NCBI RefSeq assembly: GCF_020723905.1 | Contig: NZ_DYHZ01000002.1 | Coordinates: 62,001 to 126,000 of the forward strand | Source: Anaerolinea thermophila | GTDB lineage: Bacteria; Chloroflexota; Anaerolineae; Anaerolineales; Anaerolineaceae | Direction of reading: 5' to 3' | Length of the DNA stretch: 64,000 bases | In this document: piece by piece, positions 26,431 to 34,897 of the stretch | How the letters are laid out: each line of letters begins with the position of its first letter | Position numbering within the stretch: the stretch's first letter is position 1 | The notes under the pieces: generated by a model | Databases searched by the model: none | What the model was told of the DNA's origin: nothing | The model's input: only the letters and a program-made list of their open reading frames with translations | Position numbers and translations under genes: made by a program

Positions 26431-27519
26431 ATGGCACGTAAATCGCAACCCCCGGTCCCGATCCCCTCGCGTCCAGACCCGCTGGATGAAGCCCGCCGTG
26501 CGGTGCTGGATAAAGCCCTGGGGGATATCACCAAACGCTATGGCGAGGGCGCCATCATGCGCATGGGCGAAGCCCAGCACATGGCGGTGGAAGCCATTCC
26601 TACCGGTTCCCTCTCGCTGGATATTGCCCTTGGGGTTGGCGGCGTTCCGCGCGGTCGCATTACCGAAATTTACGGTCCCGAATCGTCCGGAAAGACCACC
26701 ATCTGTCAGCACATTGTTGCCGAGGCTCAACGCATGGGTGGAGTTGCCGCTTACATTGACATGGAGCATGCCCTGGACCCGGCTTACGCCGCCCGCTGTG
26801 GGGTAGATGTCGAAAATCTGCTCATCTCCCAGCCCGATACCGGCGAGCAGGCGCTGGAAATTGCCGAGACGCTGGTGCGCTCCGGCGCGGTGGACGTGGT
26901 GGTGATTGACTCGGTGGCGGCGCTGGTGCCGCGCGCGGAAATCGAAGGCGATATGGGCGACGCCAGCATGGGCATGCAGGCGCGTTTGATGTCGCAAGCC
27001 CTGCGCAAACTCTCGGGCGCCATCAACCAGACCAAGACCACGGTGATCTTTACCAACCAGTTGCGCCAGAAAATCGGGGTGATGTTCGGTAATCCCGAAA
27101 CCACCACCGGCGGCATGGCACTTAAATTCTACGCCTCGGTGCGTCTGGACATTCGCCGCATTCAGTCCATCAAACTGGGCGCGGAGATTATCGGCAACCG
27201 TGTGCGCGTGCGCGTGGTCAAGAACAAGGTGGCACCGCCCTTCCGCACAGCCGAGTTTGACATCATGTACAACGAGGGCATTTCCAAAGTGGGTGATGTG
27301 CTCGATCTGGCGACCAGCCTGGAAATTGTCACCAAGCGTGGGGCGTTCTTCTCCTACGGCGATGTTCGCCTTGGACAGGGACGCGAAAACGCCAAAGAGT
27401 TCCTGCGCCAGAATCCTGACCTGCTTCAGGAAATTGAACTGGCAGTGCGTCAGCGTGCCATGAGCGGCGAACTGCCTCTGCCGCTTGCCGGTGGGGATGA
27501 GGATGCCGAAGAACTCTAG
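26431..27519 (+). CDS. recA: Recombinase RecA
   Basis: Homologous recombination and SOS co-protease, about 362 residues. Walker [10 protein letters not shown] (about 82-90), [19 protein letters not shown] (Walker B), loop [41 protein letters not shown] and an acidic C-terminus (GGDEDAEEL). The ATG at 26431 with AGGAG nine bases upstream is preferred over the track start at 26356, which lies in the promoter. An N-terminal Pro-rich extension of about 15 residues is slightly unusual. The NBR1-like lipoprotein gene overlaps its 3' end. Confidence 0.96.
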   Translation: MARKSQPPVPIPSRPDPLDEARRAVLDKALGDITKRYGEGAIMRMGEAQHMAVEAIPTGSLSLDIALGVGGVPRGRITEIYGPESSGKTTICQHIVAEAQRMGGVAAYIDMEHALDPAYAARCGVDVENLLISQPDTGEQALEIAETLVRSGAVDVVVIDSVAALVPRAEIEGDMGDASMGMQARLMSQALRKLSGAINQTKTTVIFTNQLRQKIGVMFGNPETTTGGMALKFYASVRLDIRRIQSIKLGAEIIGNRVRVRVVKNKVAPPFRTAEFDIMYNEGISKVGDVLDLATSLEIVTKRGAFFSYGDVRLGQGRENAKEFLRQNPDLLQEIELAVRQRAMSGELPLPLAGGDEDAEEL

Positions 27520-28036
27520 ACCGTGGGCAATCAGGATGAGCCTTGCGCTCATCCTGTTGATTCTGTCGGGGTGTGGAGGACTGCCTGCACGGGGGACTCC
27601 CACACCAACGCTGGCGCCATTTCGTCCTGCGCCGCCTCTGCCTGCCTCGCCCACGCCACCCGCCAACCCGGAAGAACTGGTTCTGCCGCTTTCCACCCCG
27701 GTCTGTCTGGATAATCTGACCTTCCTCTCGGATGTGACCATCCCTGACGGCACAGAAGTGGAACCTAACTCCACGCTGGATAAGCGCTGGGAGGTACAGA
27801 ACAGCGGCAACTGCAACTGGGACGAGCGCTACCGCCTGCGTTTGATTGCCGGTCCCGCCATGCAGGCATCTGAAGAGCAAGCCCTCTTCCCGGCACGGAG
27901 CGGCACCAGAGCCATCATTCAGGTGGTGTTTCAGGCGCCTTCCGAGGCCGGTACATACCGCTCTGCGTGGCAAGCCTATAACCCCGACGGACAGCCCTTT
28001 GGCGATGTCATTTTCATTGATATTGTGGTGAAGTGA
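27503..28036 (+). CDS. Lipoprotein with NBR1-like Ig-type domain
   Basis: Predicted lipoprotein of about 177 residues. Signal peptide [14 protein letters not shown] with lipobox Cys, then a Thr/Pro-rich linker ([22 protein letters not shown]), then an immunoglobulin-like domain of the NBR1 central-domain type ([21 protein letters not shown] ... [14 protein letters not shown]). Several ATGs lie at the start; 27503 has GGTGGGG upstream and gives a basic n-region. It overlaps recA by 17 bases. In Chloroflexota this Ig-type domain is common on surface proteins; the function is not known. Confidence 0.7.
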   Translation: MPKNSRPWAIRMSLALILLILSGCGGLPARGTPTPTLAPFRPAPPLPASPTPPANPEELVLPLSTPVCLDNLTFLSDVTIPDGTEVEPNSTLDKRWEVQNSGNCNWDERYRLRLIAGPAMQASEEQALFPARSGTRAIIQVVFQAPSEAGTYRSAWQAYNPDGQPFGDVIFIDIVVK

Positions 28037-28043
28037 GCCGAAT

Positions 28044-28091
28044 CCCATCTATGAGATGGGTTCAGGGCGGTGGGGAATTCCCGCCCTGAAC
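28044..28091. repeat. Two adjacent inverted repeats
   Basis: CCCATCT-ATG-AGATGGG (28044-28060) is directly followed by GTTCAGGGCGG (28060-28070) pairing with CCGCCCTGAAC (28081-28091). There is no T-run, so this is a weak terminator at best; it may stabilise the upstream mRNA end or structure the leader of the next gene. Confidence 0.5.
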
Positions 28092-28110
28092 GGTTCAATG
28101 AGGAAAGAAG

Positions 28111-28665
28111 ATGCGTAAAATCACCCTGTTGTTCCTTGTTCTCCTCGTGGCGCTCAGCGCCTGTACCTCTACCGCAGAACCCCCGTCCCCTGCCGTTCCC
28201 ACGCTGGGAGAGACGCGGGAGGTCACCGCAGGGGGCTTTTCCTTCCAGGTGCCGCCGGATTATGCCGCGCGGGTGGTGGAGGGAAAAGTGGACCTCTCCG
28301 ATTCGCAGGGATCGTTAATCCTGCATCTCTATGGAGAACCTGCTGATGTAGGGGATCAGCCTTTTGAACAAATTGTGGATTCCATCGTCAGCGAAGCCAT
28401 GCTGCGCGGTAACGGGGTGTATGAGAAAAGCGCCGTGTACGCGGTCACTGTTGGTGGAATTAAAGGAGATGGCTACAATCTGAGCGGTACGTATTTTGGC
28501 GCGCCTTTTGAGGGTCAAGCCGTCATTGTGCCGCGCAAGGGTGGCGGTTTCTTCTTTGGTATGGGTCTGGCGTTAGGACAGGGAGAACAGGGACGCTGGC
28601 AGAAAGAGGGGAAGGCAGTTTTTCAATCCATTCTGCAAACGGTTCAGTTCACCGACAAGCCGTGA
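28111..28665 (+). CDS. Small lipoprotein, unknown function
   Basis: Predicted lipoprotein of 184 residues: MRKITLLFLVLLVALSAC gives signal peptide and lipobox, followed by a short Pro-rich linker and one globular domain (GFSFQVPPDYAARVVEGKVDLSD ... AVFQSILQTVQF). The domain's layout (a strand pair, helix near VDSIVSEAML and a C-terminal helix FQSILQTVQF) resembles PsbP/LpqN-like lipoproteins, but I cannot assign it firmly. AGGAAAG precedes the ATG. Confidence 0.65.
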   Translation: MRKITLLFLVLLVALSACTSTAEPPSPAVPTLGETREVTAGGFSFQVPPDYAARVVEGKVDLSDSQGSLILHLYGEPADVGDQPFEQIVDSIVSEAMLRGNGVYEKSAVYAVTVGGIKGDGYNLSGTYFGAPFEGQAVIVPRKGGGFFFGMGLALGQGEQGRWQKEGKAVFQSILQTVQFTDKP

Positions 28666-28697
28666 AACAAACCGACTGCCGGTGATCGCTGGAAGGG

Positions 28698-28937
28698 TTA
28701 ACTGGAACTGCCCTCTGCCACGCCCAGCCAGAGATGATTGGGCAGGACCTGTTTGCTGGTGCGCAGTTCAATCGTACCGGCTTTGGGGTGTTCTTCCGCT
28801 ACCATGGAAGGGTGCACAAAGCACAGGGTGGGCATGATGCCGTATTTCTTCTGGTAATACGCCGCTGCGCGCTGTACTTTGGTCTGTAAATCGGCGTGGG
28901 TATCGCCATCATACCAGAGCATACCGGTTCGCATCAT
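28698..28937 (-). CDS. Small conserved-looking protein, partner of FtsK-like gene
   Basis: Protein of 79 residues with no recognised domain: acidic and aromatic N-terminus (MLWYDGDTHADLQTKVQRAAAYYQKKYG) and a central TLCFVHPSMV. GGAGGA lies seven bases before the ATG and inside the end of the upstream gene, whose stop is four bases away, so the two are clearly co-translated. No signal peptide or membrane segment. Function unknown. Confidence 0.65.
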   Translation of the reverse strand: MMRTGMLWYDGDTHADLQTKVQRAAAYYQKKYGIMPTLCFVHPSMVAEEHPKAGTIELRTSKQVLPNHLWLGVAEGSSS

Positions 28938-28940
28938 CTT

Positions 28941-29798
28941 TCATTCCTCCATTTTTTCCACATCAGGCAGGGGTTTGCCTGCCAGTTCAAATTTCAGCCA
29001 GCCTTCCGGCAGGCGCACGCAGAACTGCTCACGGTGATCAAGAACAGGAAGGTTTTCCTCCACCAGCGGCAGGGCGGAATAGGTGTTTCCCTCGCTGGAC
29101 CAGCCCAGAATGCGCGTCTTGAACAGACGCACCCACCGGGCAAGGTTGGGAATACGAGCGGCGGGGGCAGTTGCCACTACCCAGACGCCTGCTTCTGCAC
29201 CCTGTTTGATGAGCCAGTCCAGTTGCACGAGACCATCGTATCCCAGCGCCATCACCGATTCGAGATCGTCAATCAGGATGAGCACAGCAGGACCACCGCG
29301 AACCCCCATGCGGCGCTGTTCCACCAGTTCTGACATGGATTTCAGCCAGCGGGTGCAGGGTTCGCTCTCCAGGGGTTCAATGGCAAGGCAGTGGCGATCA
29401 GCGTTTTGATCACTGCGCCAGGACCACCAGCGTTCGGGTTGTGAAGACAGAATCAGGTATTGCAGGCGGTGAGGTGGATTGCAGGCAATGCCGCTCTCCA
29501 GAATACTGCGCAGAATGTCTCGCCGGGAGGCGCGGTGATCGCTGAGAATCAATACTGCACCGGGAGTAGGATCGTTCAGGTCTAACAGCACGGGTAAGCC
29601 GTCCTCGCCCACTCCCAAAAGGGTGGTGTTGGGTGGAAGTCGTCTCGGTGTGGCGGGACGCTGCCGGGTTCCGGAAGCAGTTTGGGCGCGTGATTGCAGG
29701 GAATCTCCCACACGCTGAGCAACACGCTGTCCGGTTTCCCTCAAACTGGGAAATGGACGCAGAGGTTGAAGCGGGGGCATGGGACGCATGGAGTTCAT
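28941..29798 (-). CDS. Degenerate FtsK/SpoIIIE-like ATPase-domain protein
   Basis: Protein of 285 residues. After a basic, Pro/Gln-rich N-terminus of about 55 residues the sequence follows the FtsK motor domain: LLGVGEDGLPVLLDLNDPTPGAVLIL, where FtsK has the G-TGSGKS loop this protein has SDHRASRRDIL, so the Walker A Lys and Ser/Thr are missing. Walker B-like VLILIDDLESV and a sensor-like GVWVVATAPA follow. It is thus unlikely to hydrolyse ATP as a normal translocase and may be a scaffold or DNA-binding partner. It is expressed from its own promoter with a palindromic operator (29828-29875) and is coupled to the 79-residue gene downstream. Confidence 0.62.
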   Translation of the reverse strand: MNSMRPMPPLQPLRPFPSLRETGQRVAQRVGDSLQSRAQTASGTRQRPATPRRLPPNTTLLGVGEDGLPVLLDLNDPTPGAVLILSDHRASRRDILRSILESGIACNPPHRLQYLILSSQPERWWSWRSDQNADRHCLAIEPLESEPCTRWLKSMSELVEQRRMGVRGGPAVLILIDDLESVMALGYDGLVQLDWLIKQGAEAGVWVVATAPAARIPNLARWVRLFKTRILGWSSEGNTYSALPLVEENLPVLDHREQFCVRLPEGWLKFELAGKPLPDVEKMEE

Positions 29799-29827
29799 GA
29801 GTGTTTCTTTCTTTATATTTACTGATT

Positions 29828-29875
29828 TAGAACATTAGTTCTATTACAGTATACAGTGAATCTCGCGCTTGTCAA
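29828..29875 (-). promoter_or_regulatory. Promoter with TAGAAC-ATTA-GTTCTA operator
   Basis: On the minus strand TTGACA (29870-29875) and TATACT (29848-29853) are 16 bases apart. The perfect palindrome TAGAACATTAGTTCTA (29828-29843) lies just downstream of the -10 box, around the transcription start. Its core GAAC-N4-GTTC equals the Gram-positive LexA box. The same 16-bp form occurs twice near 53.6 kb. Confidence 0.75.
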
Positions 29876-29886
29876 GTGGTTGTTAA

Positions 29887-29935
29887 CAAAAAGGCTCAGT
29901 ATTTTCTGTACCCGGATGGATTCCACCCGGAGCCT
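29887..29935 (-). terminator. Terminator after membrane M28 peptidase gene
   Basis: On the minus strand AGGCTC (29930-29935 side) and GAGCCT (29892-29897 side) close a longer hairpin that includes CCGGGTGG/CCATCCGG, followed by TTTTTG. A second perfect hairpin, ACAGGGGAGAGG with CCTCTCCCCTGT (29944-29973), lies immediately before it. Confidence 0.65.
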
Positions 29936-29998
29936 TTAAACACACAGGGGAGAGGTGCATTCCTCTCCCCTGTTCTGGTTTCCGTTTCTTGAAGGGGT

Positions 29999-31174
29999 TT
30001 ATTCCGGGCGGTCCAGTTCCTGAAGAATTGCCCAGGTAAAGGTTTCAGCGTCGCTGAGCGCTTGCGGTTCAAGCGCTTCAGGCACATCACTCATCTGATG
30101 CCAGCGCGCCGAAGTAGTCTCCCCTGATGGTGGGATGGCGCAAACTGTCAGAGCAATACGTCCCTGCAGGGTGGCGGGCAGGGCATCGGTATACGCCGTC
30201 CCGACTATCTCCTGACATGCCAGTGGTTGAGCGCGGAGCGCTTTCCGCGCCCATTTCAGCGCCTCCGGATGGGTGGGGTGTTTGAAGATCAGCCCATCGC
30301 GGGTAAGGATGCGCAGTTCGCCCGCGCCTACCTGATCGAGGATGACGTACAGGGCATTTTTGTCTACCTCTTCCGCATGCCGGTTGAGAAATGCCCGCAT
30401 TCCCCAGGCGCCGGTTTCCTCGCAGTCGGTCAACAGCACCCACACGCAGGTTTGACGGAGAGGCTGGTTCATCAGCCGTTCTGCCATGCTCAGAATTACC
30501 CCGATGCCCGAAGCGTTGTCGTTAGCGCCGGGCGTATGCGGGGTACGCAGGGCGTGCACCATCATCCCCGCGGCAAAGGACTGTACCAGGAAAAGGGGCA
30601 AAGCCAGTCCGCGCATCCATTCCCAGCCGGCGAAAGCCGCCAGCCCCAGCGCCAGTGTCCCCAGCGCCATGCTGAGGAAGCATCCTGTGACCAGCGCGCC
30701 GAATGCCTTCAACCACGCGCCGGTGGAATAGAACACCGGCGTACGATGAGTATCCAGATGGGCGCACAATACCACCGACCGGCGGGGTCTTTCCAGCGGA
30801 TCGAAGCGGGCAATCAGGTTAACCGTTTCCCGCCGCGGCAGCAGCGGTGTTGCCCAGTGAGGACGGAATTCGCTTTCTGCCAGCATTGCCCACACCCCCA
30901 GCGCATTGAGAACGGCTCCCACAGCGAAAAATCCCGATGATGCGCCCAGGAGAGCAAGCAGAGACCCCAGCGCGGCGGCTCCAAATGCCCACAGGAAGGG
31001 CAGGTACGTTTCCGGCACTCCCCGGAACGATTGCAGGCGTGTTTTGACCGCGCCGCAGGCTTCCAGGAGACGGGCGCACTCCAGCGCCGCATGACGCACC
31101 GCCGGAGAGCAACTGGCTCGCGCGCCGACGGTCGAGATCAGGTGACGAATATGGGTGAGACTGCGTGGTTCCAT
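29999..31174 (-). CDS. M28-like peptidase with membrane segments inserted in catalytic core
   Basis: Predicted membrane metallopeptidase of 391 residues. Zinc-ligand motifs of family M28 are present: CAHLDTHR, GANDNASG, DCEETGAWG, ILDQVG and a late His in ARWHQMSDVPEAL. Two hydrophobic helices lie before the peptidase core, and about 65 residues with two more hydrophobic segments (FGALVTGCFLSMALGTLALGLA; LALPLFLVQSFAAGMM) are inserted between the HLD and the GANDN motif, which are normally about a dozen residues apart. No partner gene is evident. It is transcribed away from the VIT gene. Confidence 0.75.
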   Translation of the reverse strand: MEPRSLTHIRHLISTVGARASCSPAVRHAALECARLLEACGAVKTRLQSFRGVPETYLPFLWAFGAAALGSLLALLGASSGFFAVGAVLNALGVWAMLAESEFRPHWATPLLPRRETVNLIARFDPLERPRRSVVLCAHLDTHRTPVFYSTGAWLKAFGALVTGCFLSMALGTLALGLAAFAGWEWMRGLALPLFLVQSFAAGMMVHALRTPHTPGANDNASGIGVILSMAERLMNQPLRQTCVWVLLTDCEETGAWGMRAFLNRHAEEVDKNALYVILDQVGAGELRILTRDGLIFKHPTHPEALKWARKALRAQPLACQEIVGTAYTDALPATLQGRIALTVCAIPPSGETTSARWHQMSDVPEALEPQALSDAETFTWAILQELDRPE

Positions 31175-31282
31175 GAGAATCAGTATAGCATGGGCAGAAA
31201 AAGAGGAAATACCAAAAAGGTTGATTCTGAGTCACGCCAGTCTTCCCTGTGTTAAAATGGGGCTATCAAGGAGGCTGACACG

Positions 31283-32107
31283 ATGAGTTTTTCCAAACGA
31301 TTAGAAGACGCCCGCAAGGGTTTTTTGAGCGGCAAACCTGAACTTTCGGCACAGGCACATGACCTGGAAACCATCCGCCGTGCCATGCAGCACCGCGAAC
31401 GCCATGCTTCGGCGGGGTCGGAGTACCTGGGCAGCATGGTGTACGGCGGGCTGGACGGCATCATCACCACCTTTGCGGTGGTGAGCGGCGTGGCAGGCGC
31501 CGGACTCAAACCCGAGATCATCATCATCCTGGGACTGGCAAATGTCTTTGCGGATGGTTTTTCCATGGCAGTTGGCGCTTACCTTTCCGAAAAGAGCGAA
31601 ATGGAACTGTACGAGCGCGAACGCCAGCGTGAATCGTGGGAGGTGGAGTATTTCCCCGAGGCAGAGAAGGAAGAACTGCGCCAGTTGTATCTGGCGCAGG
31701 GATACCCCGAAGAGGACGCCAACCAGATGGTGGAGATCAAGACCCGCGACAAAACCCGCTGGGTGGATGCCATGATGCTTGAGGAACTCAATCTGCTCCC
31801 CGCCGATACGAAACCGCTCACCAGCGCGCTGGTCACCTTCGGAGCGTTTGTGATTGCCGGTTTGCTCCCCATGATGGTCTTCCTGCTGGACTGGCTGTTG
31901 CCCTTCACCCTGAGCGGACAGAGCGCCTTCTGGATTTCGGTGGGCGTTTCTGCGCTGGCGTTGTTCGGTTTGGGCGCCGCCAAAGTGCTGGTGACCGAAC
32001 GTCCCCCCCTGCGCAGTGGGCTGGAGATGCTGGTGGTAGGCGGGCTTGCCGCCGCGGTGGCGTATCTGGTAGGCATGTTCCTGCGCAGTCTGGGTTTGAA
32101 CGGATAA
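31283..32107 (+). CDS. VIT1/CCC1-family metal transporter-like protein
   Basis: Membrane protein of 274 residues of the vacuolar iron transporter family. SEYLGSMVYGGLDGIITTFAVVSGVAGAGL is the characteristic first helix with its Asp, followed by ANVFADGFSMAVGAYLSEKSE and a cytoplasmic Glu-rich helical stretch (YERERQRESWEVEYFPEAEKEELRQLY) that binds metal in the family, then three C-terminal helices. It probably exports or moves Fe2+/Mn2+. AAGGAGG precedes the ATG. It is a monocistronic gene as far as can be seen. Confidence 0.88.
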   Translation: MSFSKRLEDARKGFLSGKPELSAQAHDLETIRRAMQHRERHASAGSEYLGSMVYGGLDGIITTFAVVSGVAGAGLKPEIIIILGLANVFADGFSMAVGAYLSEKSEMELYERERQRESWEVEYFPEAEKEELRQLYLAQGYPEEDANQMVEIKTRDKTRWVDAMMLEELNLLPADTKPLTSALVTFGAFVIAGLLPMMVFLLDWLLPFTLSGQSAFWISVGVSALALFGLGAAKVLVTERPPLRSGLEMLVVGGLAAAVAYLVGMFLRSLGLNG

Positions 32108-32145
32108 GTTCTCCCCCGGGAAAAGGCTGTGATATACTCTGCCCC

Positions 32146-33054
32146 ATGCGCATTGCCTGCTGGGGTGTGATTCTTGTGTTCCTGCTTGCCGCTTGCGGCG
32201 GGAGCGTTCCGCCTGCGGCGAGCCCCGCCGTGGTTTCTCCCGCGCCATCCCTGACCCTTCTGGGGGCGACGGGGATATCCCCGTCACCCTCGCCGACCCT
32301 TCAGGCTTCCCCCACATCCATGCCTGTTTCCACCCCCACGCCATGCCCGGAACGGCAGGGGCATTTTGAAGATGGCGAAATGGACTCACGCCTGATGGAT
32401 CGTCCCCTGTACTACCGCATCTATCTGCCGCCGTGCTTTGATGCCCGTTCCGACACCGCCTACCCGGTGCTGATTCTGCTCCACGGGCAGAGTTACCGCG
32501 CCGATCAGTGGGAACGGCTGGGCATGGGCGCCGCCGCCGACGCCCTGATCGCCGCCGGGCAGATGCGCCCCTTCGTCATCCTTCTGCCGGAAGAGTGGAA
32601 TACCGGCATTGCTCAGCGTGAAAGCCCCTACGGCAGGGCGCTGGTGGAGGAACTGCTTCCTTTCGTTGAATCGCACTACGGACTGTGTCGCGAACGCGCC
32701 TGCCGTGCCGTTGGCGGGTTATCCCGCGGGGCGGCATGGGCGCTGGATCTGGCTTTTGAGCATCCCGACCTGTTCTCGGCGGTGGGGGCGCACAGCCTTG
32801 CTCCGTATTACGGGCAGGAAACCCATCTCCGTCAGATCATCCTCTCCCATCCGGAAACGGTTTTCCCGCGTGTGTATCTGGATACCGGGCGCGCTGATCG
32901 CTACCGCGCGGAAGCCATCTCGGTGGAGGAGATGTTTACCCGCCTGAGCGTGCCGCACGAGTGGTATTTCAACGAGGGCTTGCATGATGAAGCCTACTGG
33001 CAGGCGCATGTTCCCGCCTACCTGCGCTGGTATACCCGTGACTGGTTGCCCTGA
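32146..33054 (+). CDS. Esterase-type alpha/beta-hydrolase lipoprotein
   Basis: Predicted surface lipoprotein of 302 residues: signal with lipobox LLAACGG, a Ser/Pro/Thr-rich linker of about 45 residues, then an esterase D/Fes-like domain. The oxyanion region LILLHGQSY, nucleophile elbow GLSRG (Ser), DTGRADRY (Asp region) and GLHDEAYW (His) are in order. It may hydrolyse ester-linked compounds such as feruloyl esters or siderophores outside the cell; substrate unknown. It lies between the VIT gene and a minus-strand GH13 gene. Confidence 0.78.
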   Translation: MRIACWGVILVFLLAACGGSVPPAASPAVVSPAPSLTLLGATGISPSPSPTLQASPTSMPVSTPTPCPERQGHFEDGEMDSRLMDRPLYYRIYLPPCFDARSDTAYPVLILLHGQSYRADQWERLGMGAAADALIAAGQMRPFVILLPEEWNTGIAQRESPYGRALVEELLPFVESHYGLCRERACRAVGGLSRGAAWALDLAFEHPDLFSAVGAHSLAPYYGQETHLRQIILSHPETVFPRVYLDTGRADRYRAEAISVEEMFTRLSVPHEWYFNEGLHDEAYWQAHVPAYLRWYTRDWLP

Positions 33055-33120
33055 GGTTGAGCGGGGAGAAGTCGGCGCGCTTCCCCTTGTATGAAGTGAA
33101 AGGGCTTCAGGGTGTGCCCA

Positions 33121-33158
33121 AAATAAAAAATCACCCTCTTCCCATTCAGGAAGAGGGT
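33121..33158 (-). terminator. Terminator of the GH13 gene
   Basis: On the minus strand ACCCTCTTCC pairs with GGAAGAGGGT (33033+100 positions: 33133-33142 and 33149-33158), six-base loop, followed by GATTTTTTATTT. It may also serve the convergent esterase gene. Confidence 0.85.
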
Positions 33159-33180
33159 TTGATTGTTAATCTCTTAAGCC

Positions 33181-34806
33181 TTACGCGATTTGATAGGCAA
33201 TGCCGCTGACGGGCGGGAGGTGCAGTATCCAGCCGTCTCCTTCGCGGGTCAGAGCGTTCTTCGCGCCGTACAGTTCTTTCACCACCTGGCTGAAGCGTTT
33301 GCCGTCCAGATTCACCTCGACGGAGTACGCCGCCGGGTTGATTGCCACCAGCACGGTCTCATCGCCCTGTTTGCGCTGATAGACAAAGGGCAGTTTGCCC
33401 GCTTCGGCATATACCACCTCGAAGGCGCCGCTGGCTTGCAGGGCGGGGTGACTCTGGCGCAGGGCGATCAAGCGGCGCACGCGGTTGAGCAGAGAGTTGG
33501 GATCGTTTTCCTGCGCGGCAACGGTGGGACGTCCGGGGCGCTCATCCACCGGCAGGTAGAGATGCTCACGCGGCGCGGTGGAGAAGCCGGCATTGGCTTC
33601 GTCGCTCCACTGCATGGGTGTGCGCGATCCGGTGCGCTCGTACCCGCCCTCTTTGGAGGGCAGATTCAGCGTCTGCATGCCGATTTCATCGCCGTAGTAA
33701 ATGTACGGCGTTCCGGGCATGGTCATCAGGAACAGGTAAATGACTTCCAGATCGTCCCAGTCGCGGTTGATGGCAATGCGCGGGTTGATGTCATGGTTGC
33801 CGGTGGGGATGGCAATGTATCCCTTTCCGGCAATTTTGTTGTAGTGGTACAGGTACTCATCCAGAAATTCCATGATGTTGCCATGACCGGACTTATCGAA
33901 GAAGGCAAATCCGTAGGGGTCTCCGCCGGGACGGCCTTTGGCGTACTGCTTGCGCATCAGCGAGGTATAGCCGCGCGAGGCAAAGTGCAGAAGGAAGTCC
34001 ATGTGGTAGCCGCCCAGTCCAATGGCTACTTCGGGGTTGCTCCACTCGGAGACCATGGCGGCTTCGGGGAATTCGGCGCTCAGCCAGTCGTGAATCCAGC
34101 GCCAGAAGCGCGCCGTCTCCACCTGACCGGGGTCGTTCTTGACCAGCGAGCCAGCCATATCCACGCGGAAGCCATCGGCGCCCATTTCCAGCCAGAAGCG
34201 CATGATATTCTTGACTTCCTGGCGCACTCGCTGAGGTCCGGGGGCGGTCACGGGCTGCTGCCAGGGCTTGCGCGGATCGGGATGGGCAAAGCCGAAGTTG
34301 AGCGCGGGCTGGGAGTAGAAGAAGTTGGTCAGCGGGTTACCGTGGCGGTCGGCGTAGCCATGCACCACATGGAAACCCGGCTCATCCCAGCGCCAGGGGT
34401 CGTCATTCCAGATGTACCAGTCGGTGTACTCGTTGCGCTCGGCTTTGCAAGATTCCTTGAACCAGGGATGTTCGATGGAAGTGTGTCCAACCACCAGGTC
34501 GAGTAAGACGCGCATACCGCGCCTGTGGGCTTCTTCGAACAGACGGCGGGCGTCTTCATTGGTGCCATAGCGCGGGGCGATTTTGTAGTAATCGGCGACA
34601 TCATACCCGGCGTCGTAAAAGGGCGAGACGAAGCAGGGGTTGAGCCAGATGGCATTACAACCCAGCGATTTGACGTAATCCAGTTTGGCAATGATACCGG
34701 GTAAATCGCCAATGCCATCGCCGTTGCTGTCGAAGAAGGACTGGGGGTAAATTTCGTAAAAAACGGCATTTTCGAGCCATGCGGGCTTGGATGTGGATGT
34801 GTTCAT
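33181..34806 (-). CDS. GH13 alpha-glucosidase / trehalose-synthase-type enzyme
   Basis: Glycoside hydrolase family 13 enzyme of 541 residues, cytoplasmic (no signal). Conserved regions: YPQSFFDSNGDGIGDLPGI, DLVVGHTS, DGFRVDMAG (nucleophile Asp), MVSEWSNP (acid/base Glu) and TGNHDINPR (third Asp), with a C-terminal beta domain. The QSFFDSNGDGIGD start is shared by oligo-1,6-glucosidases, alpha-glucosidases and trehalose synthases, and the sequence alone does not choose. It is transcribed alone, with a terminator 23 bases after the stop; a phosphorylase of family GH94 lies at the far end of the window. Confidence 0.85.
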   Translation of the reverse strand: MNTSTSKPAWLENAVFYEIYPQSFFDSNGDGIGDLPGIIAKLDYVKSLGCNAIWLNPCFVSPFYDAGYDVADYYKIAPRYGTNEDARRLFEEAHRRGMRVLLDLVVGHTSIEHPWFKESCKAERNEYTDWYIWNDDPWRWDEPGFHVVHGYADRHGNPLTNFFYSQPALNFGFAHPDPRKPWQQPVTAPGPQRVRQEVKNIMRFWLEMGADGFRVDMAGSLVKNDPGQVETARFWRWIHDWLSAEFPEAAMVSEWSNPEVAIGLGGYHMDFLLHFASRGYTSLMRKQYAKGRPGGDPYGFAFFDKSGHGNIMEFLDEYLYHYNKIAGKGYIAIPTGNHDINPRIAINRDWDDLEVIYLFLMTMPGTPYIYYGDEIGMQTLNLPSKEGGYERTGSRTPMQWSDEANAGFSTAPREHLYLPVDERPGRPTVAAQENDPNSLLNRVRRLIALRQSHPALQASGAFEVVYAEAGKLPFVYQRKQGDETVLVAINPAAYSVEVNLDGKRFSQVVKELYGAKNALTREGDGWILHLPPVSGIAYQIA

Positions 34807-34897
34807 AGAATACTCCTTTCTCTGGCAGGAATCATACCCTGTTTAAACAACTTTCCATGCTGATGAAACTCTCTGTTTCTTAAGAAGCCTTTCCCTG

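Noticed and set aside
26413-27816. 467-codon minus-strand ORF
   Set aside because: It lies opposite recA and the next lipoprotein gene; no family features, many His/Gln/Arg residues typical of antisense reading.
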